From Eleginops maclovinus (Eukaryota > Chordata > Actinopteri > Perciformes > Eleginopidae): a stretch of DNA of 64,000 nt. Positions 19,070 to 39,254 of this stretch are shown in pieces. The position numbers were made by a program, and so were the translations under genes. The stretch is from contig NC_086349.1 in NCBI RefSeq assembly GCF_036324505.1, positions 25,544,759 to 25,608,758 of the forward strand, given 5' to 3'. The notes under the pieces are model-generated. The model did not search any database. It saw only the letters and a program-made list of their open reading frames with translations, and was not told the DNA's origin. How positions within the stretch are numbered: the first letter of the stretch is position 1; the number at the start of each line of letters is the position of its first letter.

Positions 19070-19075
19070 TTTATT
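19070..19075 (-). terminator. Candidate polyadenylation signal of the GATA gene
   Basis: AATAAA on the minus strand about 115 bases past the GATA stop codon, the first such signal downstream. Confidence 0.55.
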
Positions 19076-19189
19076 TACTGCATCACTTCCCTGTAAGATG
19101 TTTATTACAAACAGTTCACTTGTTCAAGATAAGCAATGCAGAAATAAAGAAAGTCACATTCAGAAACTACGTCAGGACGAGGTCAGAGG

Positions 19190-19784
19190 TCAGCTGTGAA
19201 ACATGGTGGTGGGCGGGACCGAAAGGGGTAGCTGAGTGTGTGATTGGTCAAATTTTCTGCTCCTCTTTTTCTTATTGGTCACTTTTCGGTTCCTGGTTTG
19301 GATTCTGTCTTTCTTCATCGCCAGCGGCCTGTTGACCTGAAACACACAAAGTCAGCAGGATAAAATTGACCTCACTTTGCGATTTCTTAAACTAAAACTA
19401 AACTTCATAATGCCAAACATTAGCCGCCGTTAGCTTAGCAGGTGTGATGTGTAGTTTGCAGTACCTGGTGTAGCTTGTAGTAGAGGCCGCAGGCGTTGCA
19501 GACCGGTTCTCCTGCAGAGTTTCTCCTCCACAGCGTCGTAGTTTCAGTCAAGCAGTTCACACATTGAGTTCCTTTTCTCTGAGTCACAATCTGAAAACAA
19601 CATAAATGTCAGAATATAAAATATCAAAGGTCACGTTTTGTTTCAAGTAGAGAGAAGTCGAGCATTATGTTAGCCTCGCTTAGCACAAAGACAAAGAGTG
19701 CCAAAGCTAAGTGCTGCTAAAACCCATACCGTATATTCAACACCTATTCAATCAACAACATACAGATGTGTATGTGTGTGTGTG

Positions 19785-19871
<87 letters not shown>

Positions 19872-20051
19872 CGTGTGTGTGAGTATGTGTGTGTGTCTCA
19901 CAGTTCTCTTCTTCGTCCTCAGCAGTGGTCTATTGTTGGGTTTCTGTCTGAGGCAGCAGGTGTTGCACAGGTGACGACCTGAAGCATCTCGTCTCCACAG
20001 GTGGGCGCTGCTCGTCCCACAGCTCACACAATCACGATGCTCTAAATAAAC

Positions 20052-20082
<31 letters not shown>

Positions 20083-20996
20083 TACATCAACAACAAAAAC
20101 ATGAACATCCTGCATCACACACACAGACAGGTGCAGGTCAGACAGACAGGTGTATTTCTAACCTGGTAAACTGGCAGATAACGGCCAATCATTAGAGAAG
20201 GAGGATGAGGGGTAACAGTTGTCATAGTAACCCTTCCATCCAAGTGTAGGGTGTGGAGTGACAGCGGGATCACCATATAAGGAGGCATAAGCAGAGCTGA
20301 CTGATTGACAGCTAGAGTCATCCAACAAGTTCATGAAGTTGTGCCGCTCGGCCTCATGGGAGATGTTAGGTGATTGGAGGAAGGTGTTTGAAGGGGCGGG
20401 GCTAACCTGCGGGGAAACAGATGTGTATGCATTAGGAACAGTAGAAGCACGAGAGATGTCACCTGTGGCAGGTTTAAACAACTATGGCAGCCTTGAAGGT
20501 CCAACATGAATTAGAAAACGTGTCGACATGTCATAATTATAAGAGAAGTGTGAAAAAAAGGAAGTCTATGAACGGACAAAACTTAGGGGTTTAAAGACAG
20601 TCCCCTCGCTCCTCTGAGTTTTTCTCCTTTCCCTTGTTGCCCCTCTTCCTGACAAACACACAGCTTATTACAAATTATTTGTTGTATGTGGCTCAATCGA
20701 CAGCAACTATGAGCTGAAAACAGCCTAACATCGACTTTAAAAAACCAATAATAACCAGCAGGCATGGGGTTGGTGACATGAAGTGTAAATAGAGTGGAGT
20801 TGAATAGAGGAGGTTCGGTCCAGGGCACTTAAATGGTCAATATTTGTATACTTTCACTGATACACAGGCTCAGTAAAAACCAGAGTGCATATAAAAAGTG
20901 ATTCTTGCCTTTGAGGTGATCATTGACGTTTCGTACAAAGCTGTTATAGCAGTCGTGGACCAATCAGTGAGCTGCAAATAATCTGACATCATGTCA
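19190..20996 (-). CDS. gata1: GATA1-type zinc-finger transcription factor, short and divergent
   Basis: GATA1/2/3 proteins bind WGATAR sites and direct blood-cell fates. Exons on the minus strand: 20909-20996 (ATG at 20992), 20163-20406, 19902-20041, 19465-19590, 19190-19336 (stop). Frame is continuous and gives 246 residues, well below the roughly 400 usual for GATA1. The C-finger is canonical (Cys 166, 169, 187, 190; [12 protein letters not shown]), fills a 126-nt exon as usual in this family, and is followed by a GATA1/2/3-type basic tail, [18 protein letters not shown]. The N-finger keeps Cys 114, 117, 135, 138, Val115 and LWRRD but has [15 protein letters not shown] where CNACGLYHK is expected and is two residues shorter. 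The first coding exon uses a GC donor (AAG/GCAAGA). A strong donor at 21443 suggests a non-coding first exon ending at 21444. Orthology to gata1 rests on the basic tail and on linkage with magix and prickle3. A teleost duplicate (gata1b) is the main alternative. Confidence 0.8.
19773..19869. repeat. (TG)n microsatellite beside the GATA N-finger exon donor
   Basis: About 47 TG units with one break near 19785. In the minus-strand transcript this is a CA tract whose CA-rich edge begins a few bases after the splice donor of exon 19902-20041. Confidence 0.95.
20048..20082. repeat. (CA)n tract beside the GATA N-finger exon acceptor
   Basis: CA units with one AA interruption. In the minus-strand transcript it is a UG tract ending about nine bases before the acceptor of exon 19902-20041. 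Confidence 0.9.
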
Positions 20997-21004
20997 CTGT
21001 GTGG

Positions 21005-21409
21005 AGATAAAAAGGTAAAGAGATTAAAGACAGAGTGAGAGCTCTGTCGAATCACATCATAGGATCTCTGAACAATGATCAGAATCATATATCAAAGTGA
21101 TGGTTTGTAATACATAACACAAAGATAAGAGGGAAGCTAAACAATAACAATGATAACTGTTCAAACAAGAAGGTAAAAGATCCTTAAAAAAGGAGAAAAA
21201 AGAGAAGAAACTGGAAGATAAAAAAGAGACATTAACAAAGACATAAAAATAAAGGTAAAATCAAAAAGACACAATTAAAAGACAGATATAAAAGATAAAT
21301 CAGCAGATAAATAATTTTAAAAAAGAGATCGAAGACAAAAAGGAGCTACACAAAGATGAAAGATAAAACTTAAGATAAAACAAAACTATCCAAATCAAAT
21401 CAAAGATAG
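21005..21409 (+). promoter_or_regulatory. Cluster of nine WGATAR motifs upstream of the GATA coding exons
   Basis: AGATAA or TGATAA or AGATAG occurs at 21005, 21123, 21151, 21216, 21293, 21305, 21361, 21373 and 21404, all on the plus strand. They lie between the first coding exon and a candidate non-coding first exon. Self-regulation through GATA sites is known for vertebrate Gata1. The region is A-rich (AAAAGATAAA words), so part of the count may be compositional. Confidence 0.4.
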
Positions 21410-21973
21410 AACAGGCTGATATTAGGGCGGTGCTGATACTCACAGAGCTGCAGGGCTTATTTCTCTCTGGCAAAATTTGACTGATGCTTTGCAGGAGAAA
21501 CAGGAAGTGAGGGAGGGGACACAGTTTTCATCAAGTTCCTTTTTCCATTTTATGACAAATGACACAAAATGCCCCTTTTTTAAAATATATTTCAAGTTTT
21601 TGACCAAAAACTTGAGAACTGAAGTACAACTAAGGGTATTTCTCTTGAGTATTTGTATCTTCTGCTATCTTATGCAAGTTCTACTCCACCGCAAAGATAA
21701 ATATCAGCAATAATTTACTATATTGCATTGTTAATATAGCTTATGGAATAGCTTTTTCATGAAAACATAAATATCCTATCTATATCCAGGCAACCAGCTT
21801 CAACATCAGCTGCATGAGAAAATATTCACAGTACATTTAGTTCAGAAATTATAATCCAACCTAAACTTTTGTGCCATGTCCATGCTTACCCACTACGGAG
21901 AGGACTTCCATAGTTATAATTTGCCCTTGTAGAGTTAATAAAAGTCTCTTTCACACGTTATATGACATCTTTT

Positions 21974-21979
21974 TTTATT
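21974..21979 (-). terminator. Candidate cdk20 polyadenylation signal
   Basis: AATAAA on the minus strand about 205 bases past the cdk20 stop codon. Confidence 0.5.
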
Positions 21980-22183
21980 CACTGCAGTTACAGCTTTATG
22001 GAAGTTTGAGTGAAGTGCAATGTGAGAAAAGAACCATAATATTTACAGGTTCATCAACAATCACTTCAGCAATTCAGAAGGTAAAATAAAAACATGTCAA
22101 TGAAGCAGAACAAAAATAAATGAACATATCATTTGAGTAAAACATCATCATAGAGTCACTGAAAGAGGAATTTGATTGGTGGT

Positions 22184-24601
<2,418 letters not shown>

Positions 24602-24616
24602 GTCTTTCCTGTCACG

Positions 24617-24985
24617 CAGTGGTGTAAAGTAACTCAGTACATTTACTCAAGTACTGTACTTACAATTTAGAGACACTAGTTCTTTGCTCAAATATTTACA
24701 TCGACTTTGTACTTCTACTCCACTTCATCTATTCAATACCTTTAGTTACTTCACAGATTTGGATGAATGATGGTAAATATAATCAACCCTTAAATCAGAC
24801 TGTAGTTCACCTGCAGTAAATCCAGCAGCTACCCTGCAGTATACAAAGCCATTCAAACTAGCTGCACCTTTACCAGCTCTGAGAACACTTTAATGATCAA
24901 TCATTATAAAACATATCAGAGATATTATTCTGAAATGGACCAATCAGACAATGACTACTTTTACTGTCGCTACTTTAGGTATATT
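24617..24985. repeat. Dispersed AAGTACT-type element next to the cdk20 start
   Basis: Starts with CAGTGGTGTAAAGTAACT and continues with TTTACTCAAGTACTGTACTT and later TACTTTTACTG words, the pattern of an abundant teleost non-autonomous repeat. It fills the DNA between the cdk20 ATG (24601) and the promoter-like block near 25050-25300. Boundaries are approximate. Confidence 0.65.
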
Positions 24986-25054
24986 TTAGAAACAGTGAAA
25001 TCTAGGAGAATAAACAGCCTCTGAGCTAACGGCTATCTAACTGTTGTTCCTAAC

Positions 25055-25068
25055 GTTGCCTTGGTAAC
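25055..25068. promoter_or_regulatory. RFX X-box upstream of cdk20
   Basis: GTTGCCTTGGTAAC is a near-palindromic X-box with both half sites (GTTGCC and GGTAAC) intact. RFX factors drive ciliary genes through such sites, and the nearest gene, cdk20, encodes a ciliary kinase whose ATG is about 450 bases away. Motif evidence only. Confidence 0.6.
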
Positions 25069-25273
25069 CTAGGAGCTAAGCTAGCTATGCTAAAACGTCA
25101 AATGTCATCACCTGTTGTCCGCTTTGAACAGCTATGGGGGTTGCAACAAATGTGTCTCATTAAAACGAAGAAACAAGGTGAGTTTCATCTGTTATAAAGG
25201 ACACATTAGTTCACTAACAGGACGGTTTAAGATAAATATCTCAAACGAGCTAGCTGCAAAGCTGACAAGGCGT

Positions 25274-25300
25274 CCGCCATGTTTGTTTACGCTGACGTCA
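25274..25300. promoter_or_regulatory. YY1 and CRE motifs, probable cdk20 promoter
   Basis: CCGCCATGTT (25274-25283) fits the YY1 consensus that often lies at transcription starts. The palindromic cAMP-response element TGACGTCA is at 25293-25300. Together with the X-box about 220 bases away they suggest that the cdk20 start region lies here, with the dispersed repeat now lying between promoter and coding start. Confidence 0.5.
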
Positions 25301-25560
25301 TCAGAGTGGTCCCACTACAGAGCTAGAGCAGCCAGAGGAGACTGCTGACTTTCTTTTCCTGCACTGTAATTCAAATATTTTGGGATGCTTTCCAGTATTG
25401 GTTAACTCATAATGTATGGAATGCCGTTCAAGCTAACATTAAATAAATCATTAAATGAATACATATATAAATAAATATGTCTATGCAATAAATACATAAA
25501 TATGGTATTCTGAAATAAATAAGAGGCAATAAATATATATAAATGTAAATTTAAATACAC

Positions 25561-25680
25561 ATTTAATTATTGCAGGGGACTTTTATTTCATAATGCCACA
25601 TTTAATTATTGCAGGGGACTTTTATTTCATAATGCCACATTTAATTATTGCAGGGGACTTTTATTTCATAATGCCACATT
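25561..25680. repeat. 39-bp tandem repeat, three copies
   Basis: Three nearly identical 39-base units containing TTATTGCAGGGGACTTTTAT. The unit length is a multiple of three, so a reading frame runs through it, but nothing suggests it is coding. Confidence 0.9.
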
Positions 25681-27504
25681 TATTTCACAGCTCTTTAAAT
25701 TTCCATTTCTTATATTTTAATTATGGACTAATTATTGTAATAATATATGGCAAAACAAATGAGAACATACATATAGATGATTTTTTTATACAGAAAAACT
25801 ATTGCCTTAATTTTAATAAAATTTGGTAGTAAGTTGTAGCATGGGTCAAGTTAAAAAGTATTAAATTGGACTATTTTGATTGTATTTTCACATCATTTCA
25901 CCAACATTTTATGGAAGGGAAACATGAAACAATACATTTAAATATTCCAATATTTGTATTGACAAATTGCAAGGTAACCTCAACAACCAGAAGGCAAGTA
26001 AAAACAATAATCGTCCTGCTTCAGTGCAGACTGGTGGGATGGTGACATGTCATCATGGAAAACAGTTAGCCAACAGTGCAGAAAATGATGGTGCAAGATA
26101 AGATAAGTACTCTATTAATCCCAAACTGTAGAAATGAACAATTCTAAAATAGAAATAAGATTAAACCGGAATTTGACAAAATATACATATATACTTTGTC
26201 TAAATCCGGGTTATTTTTATTCAATTTTGAGATGAAAATTAGAAATAAAAATAATAGAAATAAAAATTTGAAATAGTTCACCTTGGCCCAACATGGGAAG
26301 TACCTTTTGGATGAACTGGAATGTGAGCATCATAGACTCAGAGTTGCATTACATACATTACATTACATCAGTGAGACAAATCCTACAGAATATATATTAG
26401 GATCGGAGGATGAAACCCTCTTTATTGTCACACACATGCACACAGCAGAGCACACAGTGAAATTTCTCCTCTGCATTTAACCCATCCTAGTACTAGGAGC
26501 AGTGGGCAGCTATCGTGCAGCGCCCGGGGAGCAATGGGGAGGGGGGATTGGAGGTGTCCGGTGCCTTACTCAAGGGCACCACAGCAGGGCCCAGGAGGTG
26601 AACTGGGACCTCTCCAAGTAGCAGTCCACCTTCCATATTTCTTTCCATATTTCAAGTCTGTTCGGGGACTTGAACCGGTGACCCTACGATTCCCAGTCCA
26701 AGCCCCTACTGACTGAGCTGGAGAATAGACAGTATAAATGATTATAATAGCACCCTGACTGACAACAGACATGTGCAGGTGCAGACATTATGCAGAGGAT
26801 TGTGACTTTAAAAATAGAAAATGTATAAGAATAGAGTTAGAAATAAAGCATTCAATGTTGGATTCAGAGCTCAGAGGGGCATCTCTCTTTCCTAAAACGT
26901 CTCTGCATTATTCAATATGTCTCACTATACCCAGGATATTTTGGGTTTCACGTGTGAACTGCTGGAGGAAGTTCTGGGATTATTTCCTGGAATATTTCTG
27001 CTCCGTTTCGCTTCTCCCTTTCTCTGTGCTGAGTTTTGACTCTGAGGATTTACATTTGATTTTAGAACAGATTTACACCTGCTGCTTTCTGCAGAGCGGC
27101 TCTGTGATGCATGTGAACGTCCGGATGATTTGACTGAGGATTGTTTATCCGGACCTGCTGATGAGTTTGGATTGTAACTTGTGTTGTGATGTGGCGTTGA
27201 TGACAGCTGCTCCGAGCCCTCTCTCGGATCTGCTGGTGATGATGCTTCAGGGCTGGATGGAAAATAAAAATAATTAACTTAGCTGCAATAGGCGTAGCTA
27301 GCAGCAGCTCATTAGCATTTAAAGCTACAGAGACAGAATCAGCACTTTAGGAACAGGGCTGAAACAGAGGGGTTATAGGATGCTGCAATGATCTGTCTGG
27401 TGTATCAGCCAATCAGACACAGGTTCTGTACATATCTGAGACCTGTTGTTGAATAATAGTAAAACATCCCATCTCCTGGGAGGATCATTTACTCAGGCAG
27501 CCAC
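25681..27504. other. Repeat-rich DNA between cdk20 and the MFSD2 gene
   Basis: AT-rich sequence with a LINE-tail-like word at 26100-26128 and a complete SINE at 26395-26722. The last 0.5 kb is probably the 3' UTR of the MFSD2 gene. No exon recognised. Confidence 0.5.
26395..26722 (-). mobile_element. tRNA-derived SINE (V-SINE-like)
   Basis: On the minus strand it starts with a tRNA-like head: an A-box-like CAGCTCAGTCAGTAGGG and a B box GGTTCAAGTCC. It continues through GTGGTGCCCTTGAGTAAGGC and AGCTGCCCACTGCTCC and ends with ATGGGTTAAATGCAGAGG and ACAATAAAG. A decayed relative lies near 54795-55250. It is close to full length. The family name is inferred from memory of fish SINE structure. 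Confidence 0.7.
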
Positions 27505-34829
<7,325 letters not shown>

Positions 34830-36575
34830 GCTTCAAAGGCAGGAGGAATACAGTCCACCTGCAGAGCGACAGCCTCCCTCTGCGGGATCACACAACAAAA
34901 GATCTCTGCACGAGCAGACTCTGAAATCTGGTTCAACCACTTCTGCAGCTTCAAAGTGCAGCGCTTAAAAACTTCTCATAGGTTTTCCTTCACAACACAG
35001 GATTTATTAGTGAGGAGATGTGGCTGCAGGTCCACGGGATTTCTTCCTCAAATTTCACTTTTTTTTCTCATAATTTTAAGAATGTGAAAACATGTCATTT
35101 GAGTTTTTCCTCATGTTTACTTAGTTTCAGAATTTCACACAAAATTCGGCCATTTTTCTGCAGATTCTTTTGAGAATTTCACTTTTTCTGACATTTTTGT
35201 CACGTTTTTATGAATAACATTTAAATAAATTGCTCCAGAACATGTAGGGATTTTCCACAGTATGGAATGTATGTACGTCGCTTTGGATACAAGCAGCACG
35301 TGACACGGTATATACTGTATGTAAATGCAGATATTCCTGCCCTGACCTCTTGTGGAGCAGAGGAGACATTTTTCTCTTTCAAATAAAAACCCTGTCGATC
35401 CTGATCATCCTCTCCCTGACTATTTACAGATATGCAAATAGTAGGACAGCTTCAAAGCAATCTAACACATAACATACAGTACATGTGTTATAATGTGGAC
35501 ATATGATTTCACTCAAATAATGAAACAGTCGTCATCTCCGAGGAATACGTATCTGTGATTCTTTACAGGGAGTCCTACACTGCTCATTGTCAGCTTCATA
35601 ATAGGAGCCTTTAATATAAAACACTGTGTCAAACACGATGCGTTCACTGTACAATCTTTAATGCCGTTCATTCACGGGACCACAGAGGGACCTCCACAAA
35701 GAAAAAGCATTTCAAAAGACAAAACACCAAGAAACATATTTAAGACTTTCTCTGTCGTTCAAACTGAAATGTCCAAAAAAAAACTAAATTAAAAACAAAG
35801 GGACTGAAACACGTAATCCATCACTTCATAATCACAGTTTTAAACCTCACTTATTATATTATTATCTGCTTCTCTCGTTGAATATCGTTTGGTTTTGATC
35901 GAACAAAACAAGACCTTTAACGCCTTTGGAAAACGAGGATGTTTTTGACATTATATAATCCAAACCATTAACCATTTCCTCTGGAGGATAATCCCTGATT
36001 GCAGGTTTCAGAACATTTACCAGTGCGCTGTACATTGTTCATTTAGCACATTTAAAGGCTTGAAGAAATTGTGACTTTTTCAAACAATAATCAACTTTTT
36101 AAACGGTCCATAAAAACACAATGCATCAAATGGGTACTTTAAAACAAAATCTCCTGTAGTTGCAGCACAACGTAAATCCGTATTTCTGCACATTTAAAGG
36201 CTTGGAGGAACGGCCCAGGACACGCTTCCTGTGTTTTCTGACATTTATATCGATCTATAAAATAACCTGCAGATAACTGAAGGTAAAAAAAGTTCCTGAG
36301 TTGCAGCCTGTGCTCTAAATTGGTCCTTTGGCACATAAAGGACAAACTGGAACTGACAGGTGTACCTTTGTTCTGAGACTTAATCTACCAAACTGTTCAT
36401 CTTTAAAAAAGGATTTGAAGATGAACACATGAGAACAAATAGTCCCTTGTTGCATCCAGTGCAATAAAGTCTTGGAGGAACTGGGAATGCACATTTGGCA
36501 CACTTCTTCTGAGGTGTATCTTAAAGAAAGACCACCTGCAGAAGGATCCGTTCTGACACAGCCGGGCTTTAGCCG
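34830..36575. other. Intergenic DNA between MFSD2 and FAM110 genes
   Basis: The left part probably contains the MFSD2 5' UTR and promoter and the right part the 3' UTR of the FAM110 gene. No motif strong enough to name was seen and no exon recognised. Confidence 0.45.
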
Positions 36576-37965
36576 CTATAGGCTGGTGCTCTGGCTGCCC
36601 GTGTCCTTGGCCTGTCGGAGTCCGTAGAGCCACTTGATGACTCTGGCGTTCTTCTCGATGACCGACACACCGTAAGGAACTCTTGCCACAGTGTTCGGAG
36701 CATCCTCCTCCTCCTCCTCCTCTTCCTCACCTCTCCCCGATCCGGCACACTCGGACCCCGGAGCGCTGACGCTGCGGAACCGAGCCATGGACACGATGTC
36801 GGAGCAGGACCCGGCGAGCTGCAGGTCGGACGGGTCGACGCCGCACAGGTTGAAGAAGCGCTCCAGCTCGGTGCCGGCCCGGGAGCACCGGTCGCTCATG
36901 TCCGATTTGGAGCGGGTGAGGGAGCGACGCTTCCTGGAGCTGCAGGACGAGAGGCGGGTGATGGCTGGGGATTGAGGGGGGAAGGCAGGGAGGCAGGGGG
37001 GGGCAGGGGAGGGGGTTTCACCTGCAGGAGAATCAGGTTTGGATGGAGTGACGACGGGTTTCAGAGGCGAGGCCCGGGGAGTGGTTCTGGTGTGGAAGAG
37101 ATGCAGGGGGGAGGTGGCCGGGCGGAGGGGCGACTGAGGGTGAGGGGGGAGGGGCTGCAGGGGCTGCCGGATGTACTGAGGGGGTCTGCAGGCCTGAGGC
37201 ATGACGTCCACCCGACGCACAGTCCCTGCAGCGGAAGGACCAGCAGAACCAAGATCCTCCGTCCGGGTCGGTACCGATGTTTTTAATCTGACTTTAGCCG
37301 GACTGGACCAGTCAGGGCGAGGGGGGGGGGCAGGAACGCTCCTTCTTCTGCTGCGAGCCTGCAGGATGGGGGAGTGATTCTATAAAAAATAAATACAATA
37401 AAATAAAATATACAAAAAAAGACTTGAATTAAATCAAAGTCTGAGAAAAAATGAAAAATATAAATAAAATGTTTTAATTATAAATTTAAAAAACGGCTAA
37501 AAATGAAAAGAAAAACGTTTTTAAAACATGAAGAAATAAAAGTTAGAAGTAAAACACTCACCTCGTTGTGATGAGTCAGCGGTTTTAGCGGGCTCCCTCT
37601 CCTCAGAGTGTGCCCCCCCCCCCCACACTGATCAGGTTGCTGAGGTGCTTCAGGTCTAGCTGCGCCCCCCCCGGCTTAATGTTGGTCCTTCTGGTGGGCC
37701 TCAGCGCCGCAGAGCTCAGCAGGGGCCCCTTCATCACCTCCAGGGGCCTCGCCGGCTGCTGCTTACTCAGAGCCCCCTGACTCTTCACGTACTTTGCCTT
37801 GTCCGCCTCCAGCCTCTCCACCGCGCTCTGCCTCGGCCCCTCCGCCGCCACGGCCCTCAGCTGCCGGTAGAAGTCGGGCCCCACCGGCCCCTTTGGACGC
37901 AGGCGTGGGGGGATCCCCGCTGCAGCCGTCCTCCTCGGCTGCTGTTGGAGGGTCTCCAGAGGCAT
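36576..37965 (-). CDS. FAM110-family protein, frameshifted in a C12 run
   Basis: FAM110 proteins are small, mostly disordered proteins of centrosomes and spindle poles. Exon 1 is 37562-37965 and exon 2 is 36576-37358. Exon 1 opens MPLETLQQQPRR and carries the family signature SAVERLEADKAKYVKS. Exon 2 carries SAAGTVRRVDVMP, LTRSKSDMSDRCSRAG, LERFFNLCGVDPSD and the C-terminal block VPYGVSVIEKNARVIKWLYG. Between them is a run of 12 C (37613-37624, G in the message). With 12, the frame ends in a stop after NLISVGGGGTL. With one more or two fewer, it runs open to the donor GAG/GTGAGT in phase 0, which fits the phase-0 acceptor at 37359, giving about 395 residues. The text looks closest to FAM110A, but the paralog is not certain. 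A candidate non-coding 5' exon begins at 38109. Confidence 0.88.
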
Positions 37966-38156
37966 CTTGAGTAAAAGTCCTCCCTGTTCTTGAAATAAAT
38001 CCAGGTTCTGCTGAAGGTGTTCTGTGTGCGGATCAGCTGCGCCCCATTTCTGAAGATCTATTCTCTCAGCACCTCAGAGGAAATCTACTTCCTGCTGTTT
38101 GGAGTTCCTGCAAAAGAGACACATCAGTCAGGAGAGTCAATAAAACATAATCACAT

Positions 38157-39254
38157 CAGTATGTAGAGTCTCTACTTTAAAGAGTCCTCTCCTGCTGATG
38201 TTCAGGTGTATATCAGTATGTAGTGTCTCTACTTTAAAGAGTCCTCTCCTGCTGATGTTCAGGTGTATATCAGTATGTAGTGTCTCTACTTTAAAGAGTC
38301 CTCTCCTGCTGATGTTCAGGTGTATATCAGTATGTAGAGTCTCTACTTTAAAGAGTCCTCTCCTGCTGATGTTCAGGTGTATATCAGTATGTAGCGTCTC
38401 TACTTTAAAGAGTCCTCTCCTGCTGATGTTCAGGTGTATATCAGTATGTAGAGTCTCTACTTTAAAGAGTCCTCTCCTGCTGATGTTCAGGTGTATATCA
38501 GTATGTAGAGTCTCTACTTTAAAGAGTCCTCTCCTGCTGATGTTCAGGTGTATATCAGTATGTAGTGTCTCTACTTTAAAGAGTCCTCTCCTGCTGATGT
38601 TCAGGTGTATATCAGTATGTAGAGTCTCTACTTTAAAGAGTCCTCTCCTGCTGATGTTCAGGTGTATATCAGTATGTAGAGTCTCTACTTTAAAGAGTCC
38701 TCTCCTGCTGATGTTCAGGTGTATATCAGTGTGTAGTGTCTCTACTTTAAAGAGTCCTCTCCTGCTGATCTTCAGGTGTATATCAGTATGTAGTGTCTCT
38801 ACTTTAAAGAGTCCTCTCCTGCTGATGTTCAGGTGTATATCAGTATGTAGAGTCTCTACTTTAAAGAGTCCTCTCCTGCTGATGTTCAGGTGTATATCAG
38901 TATGTAGTGTCTCTACTTTAAAGAGTCCTCTCCTGTTGATGTTCAGGTGTATATCAGTATGTAGAGTCTCTACTTTAAAGAGTCCTCTCCTGCTGATGTT
39001 CAGGTGTATATCAGTATGTAGTGTCTCTACTTTAAAGAGTCCTCTCCTGCTGATGTTCAGGTGTATATCAGTATGTAGAGTCTCTACTTTAAAGAGTCCT
39101 CTCCTGCTGATGTTCAGGTGTATATCAGTATGTAGTGTCTCTACTTTAAAGAGTCCTCTCCTGCTGATGTTCAGGTGTATATCAGTATGTAAAGTCTCTA
39201 CTTTAAAGAGTCCTCTCCTGCTGATGTTCAGGTTCATATCAGTATGTAGTGTCT
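38157..39254. repeat. 57-bp minisatellite, about 19 copies
   Basis: Tandem units of exactly 57 bases containing TTTAAAGAGTCCTCTCCTGC and GATGTTCAGGTGTATATCAG. Unit length is divisible by three and units lack stops, so both strands show reading frames near 390 codons, which are artefacts. Units differ mostly at one site (GTAGTGTCT or GTAGAGTCT), and the two types alternate strictly over the right third, suggesting a 114-bp dimer is being copied. The flank to 39513 shows that the array grew inside a transposon copy. Confidence 0.97.

Noticed and set aside
20115..20481. Longer N-terminal frame starting at 20481 for the GATA protein
   Set aside because: It would read through the acceptor at 20407-20408; the phase-0 join to the exon coding [11 protein letters not shown] fits better.
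25593..25829. 78-codon frame with a 13-residue repeat
   Set aside because: Produced by the 39-bp triplicated unit; non-coding context.
38157..39254. Possible CRISPR-like array
   Set aside because: Units are contiguous, without spacers, in a vertebrate genome; it is a minisatellite.
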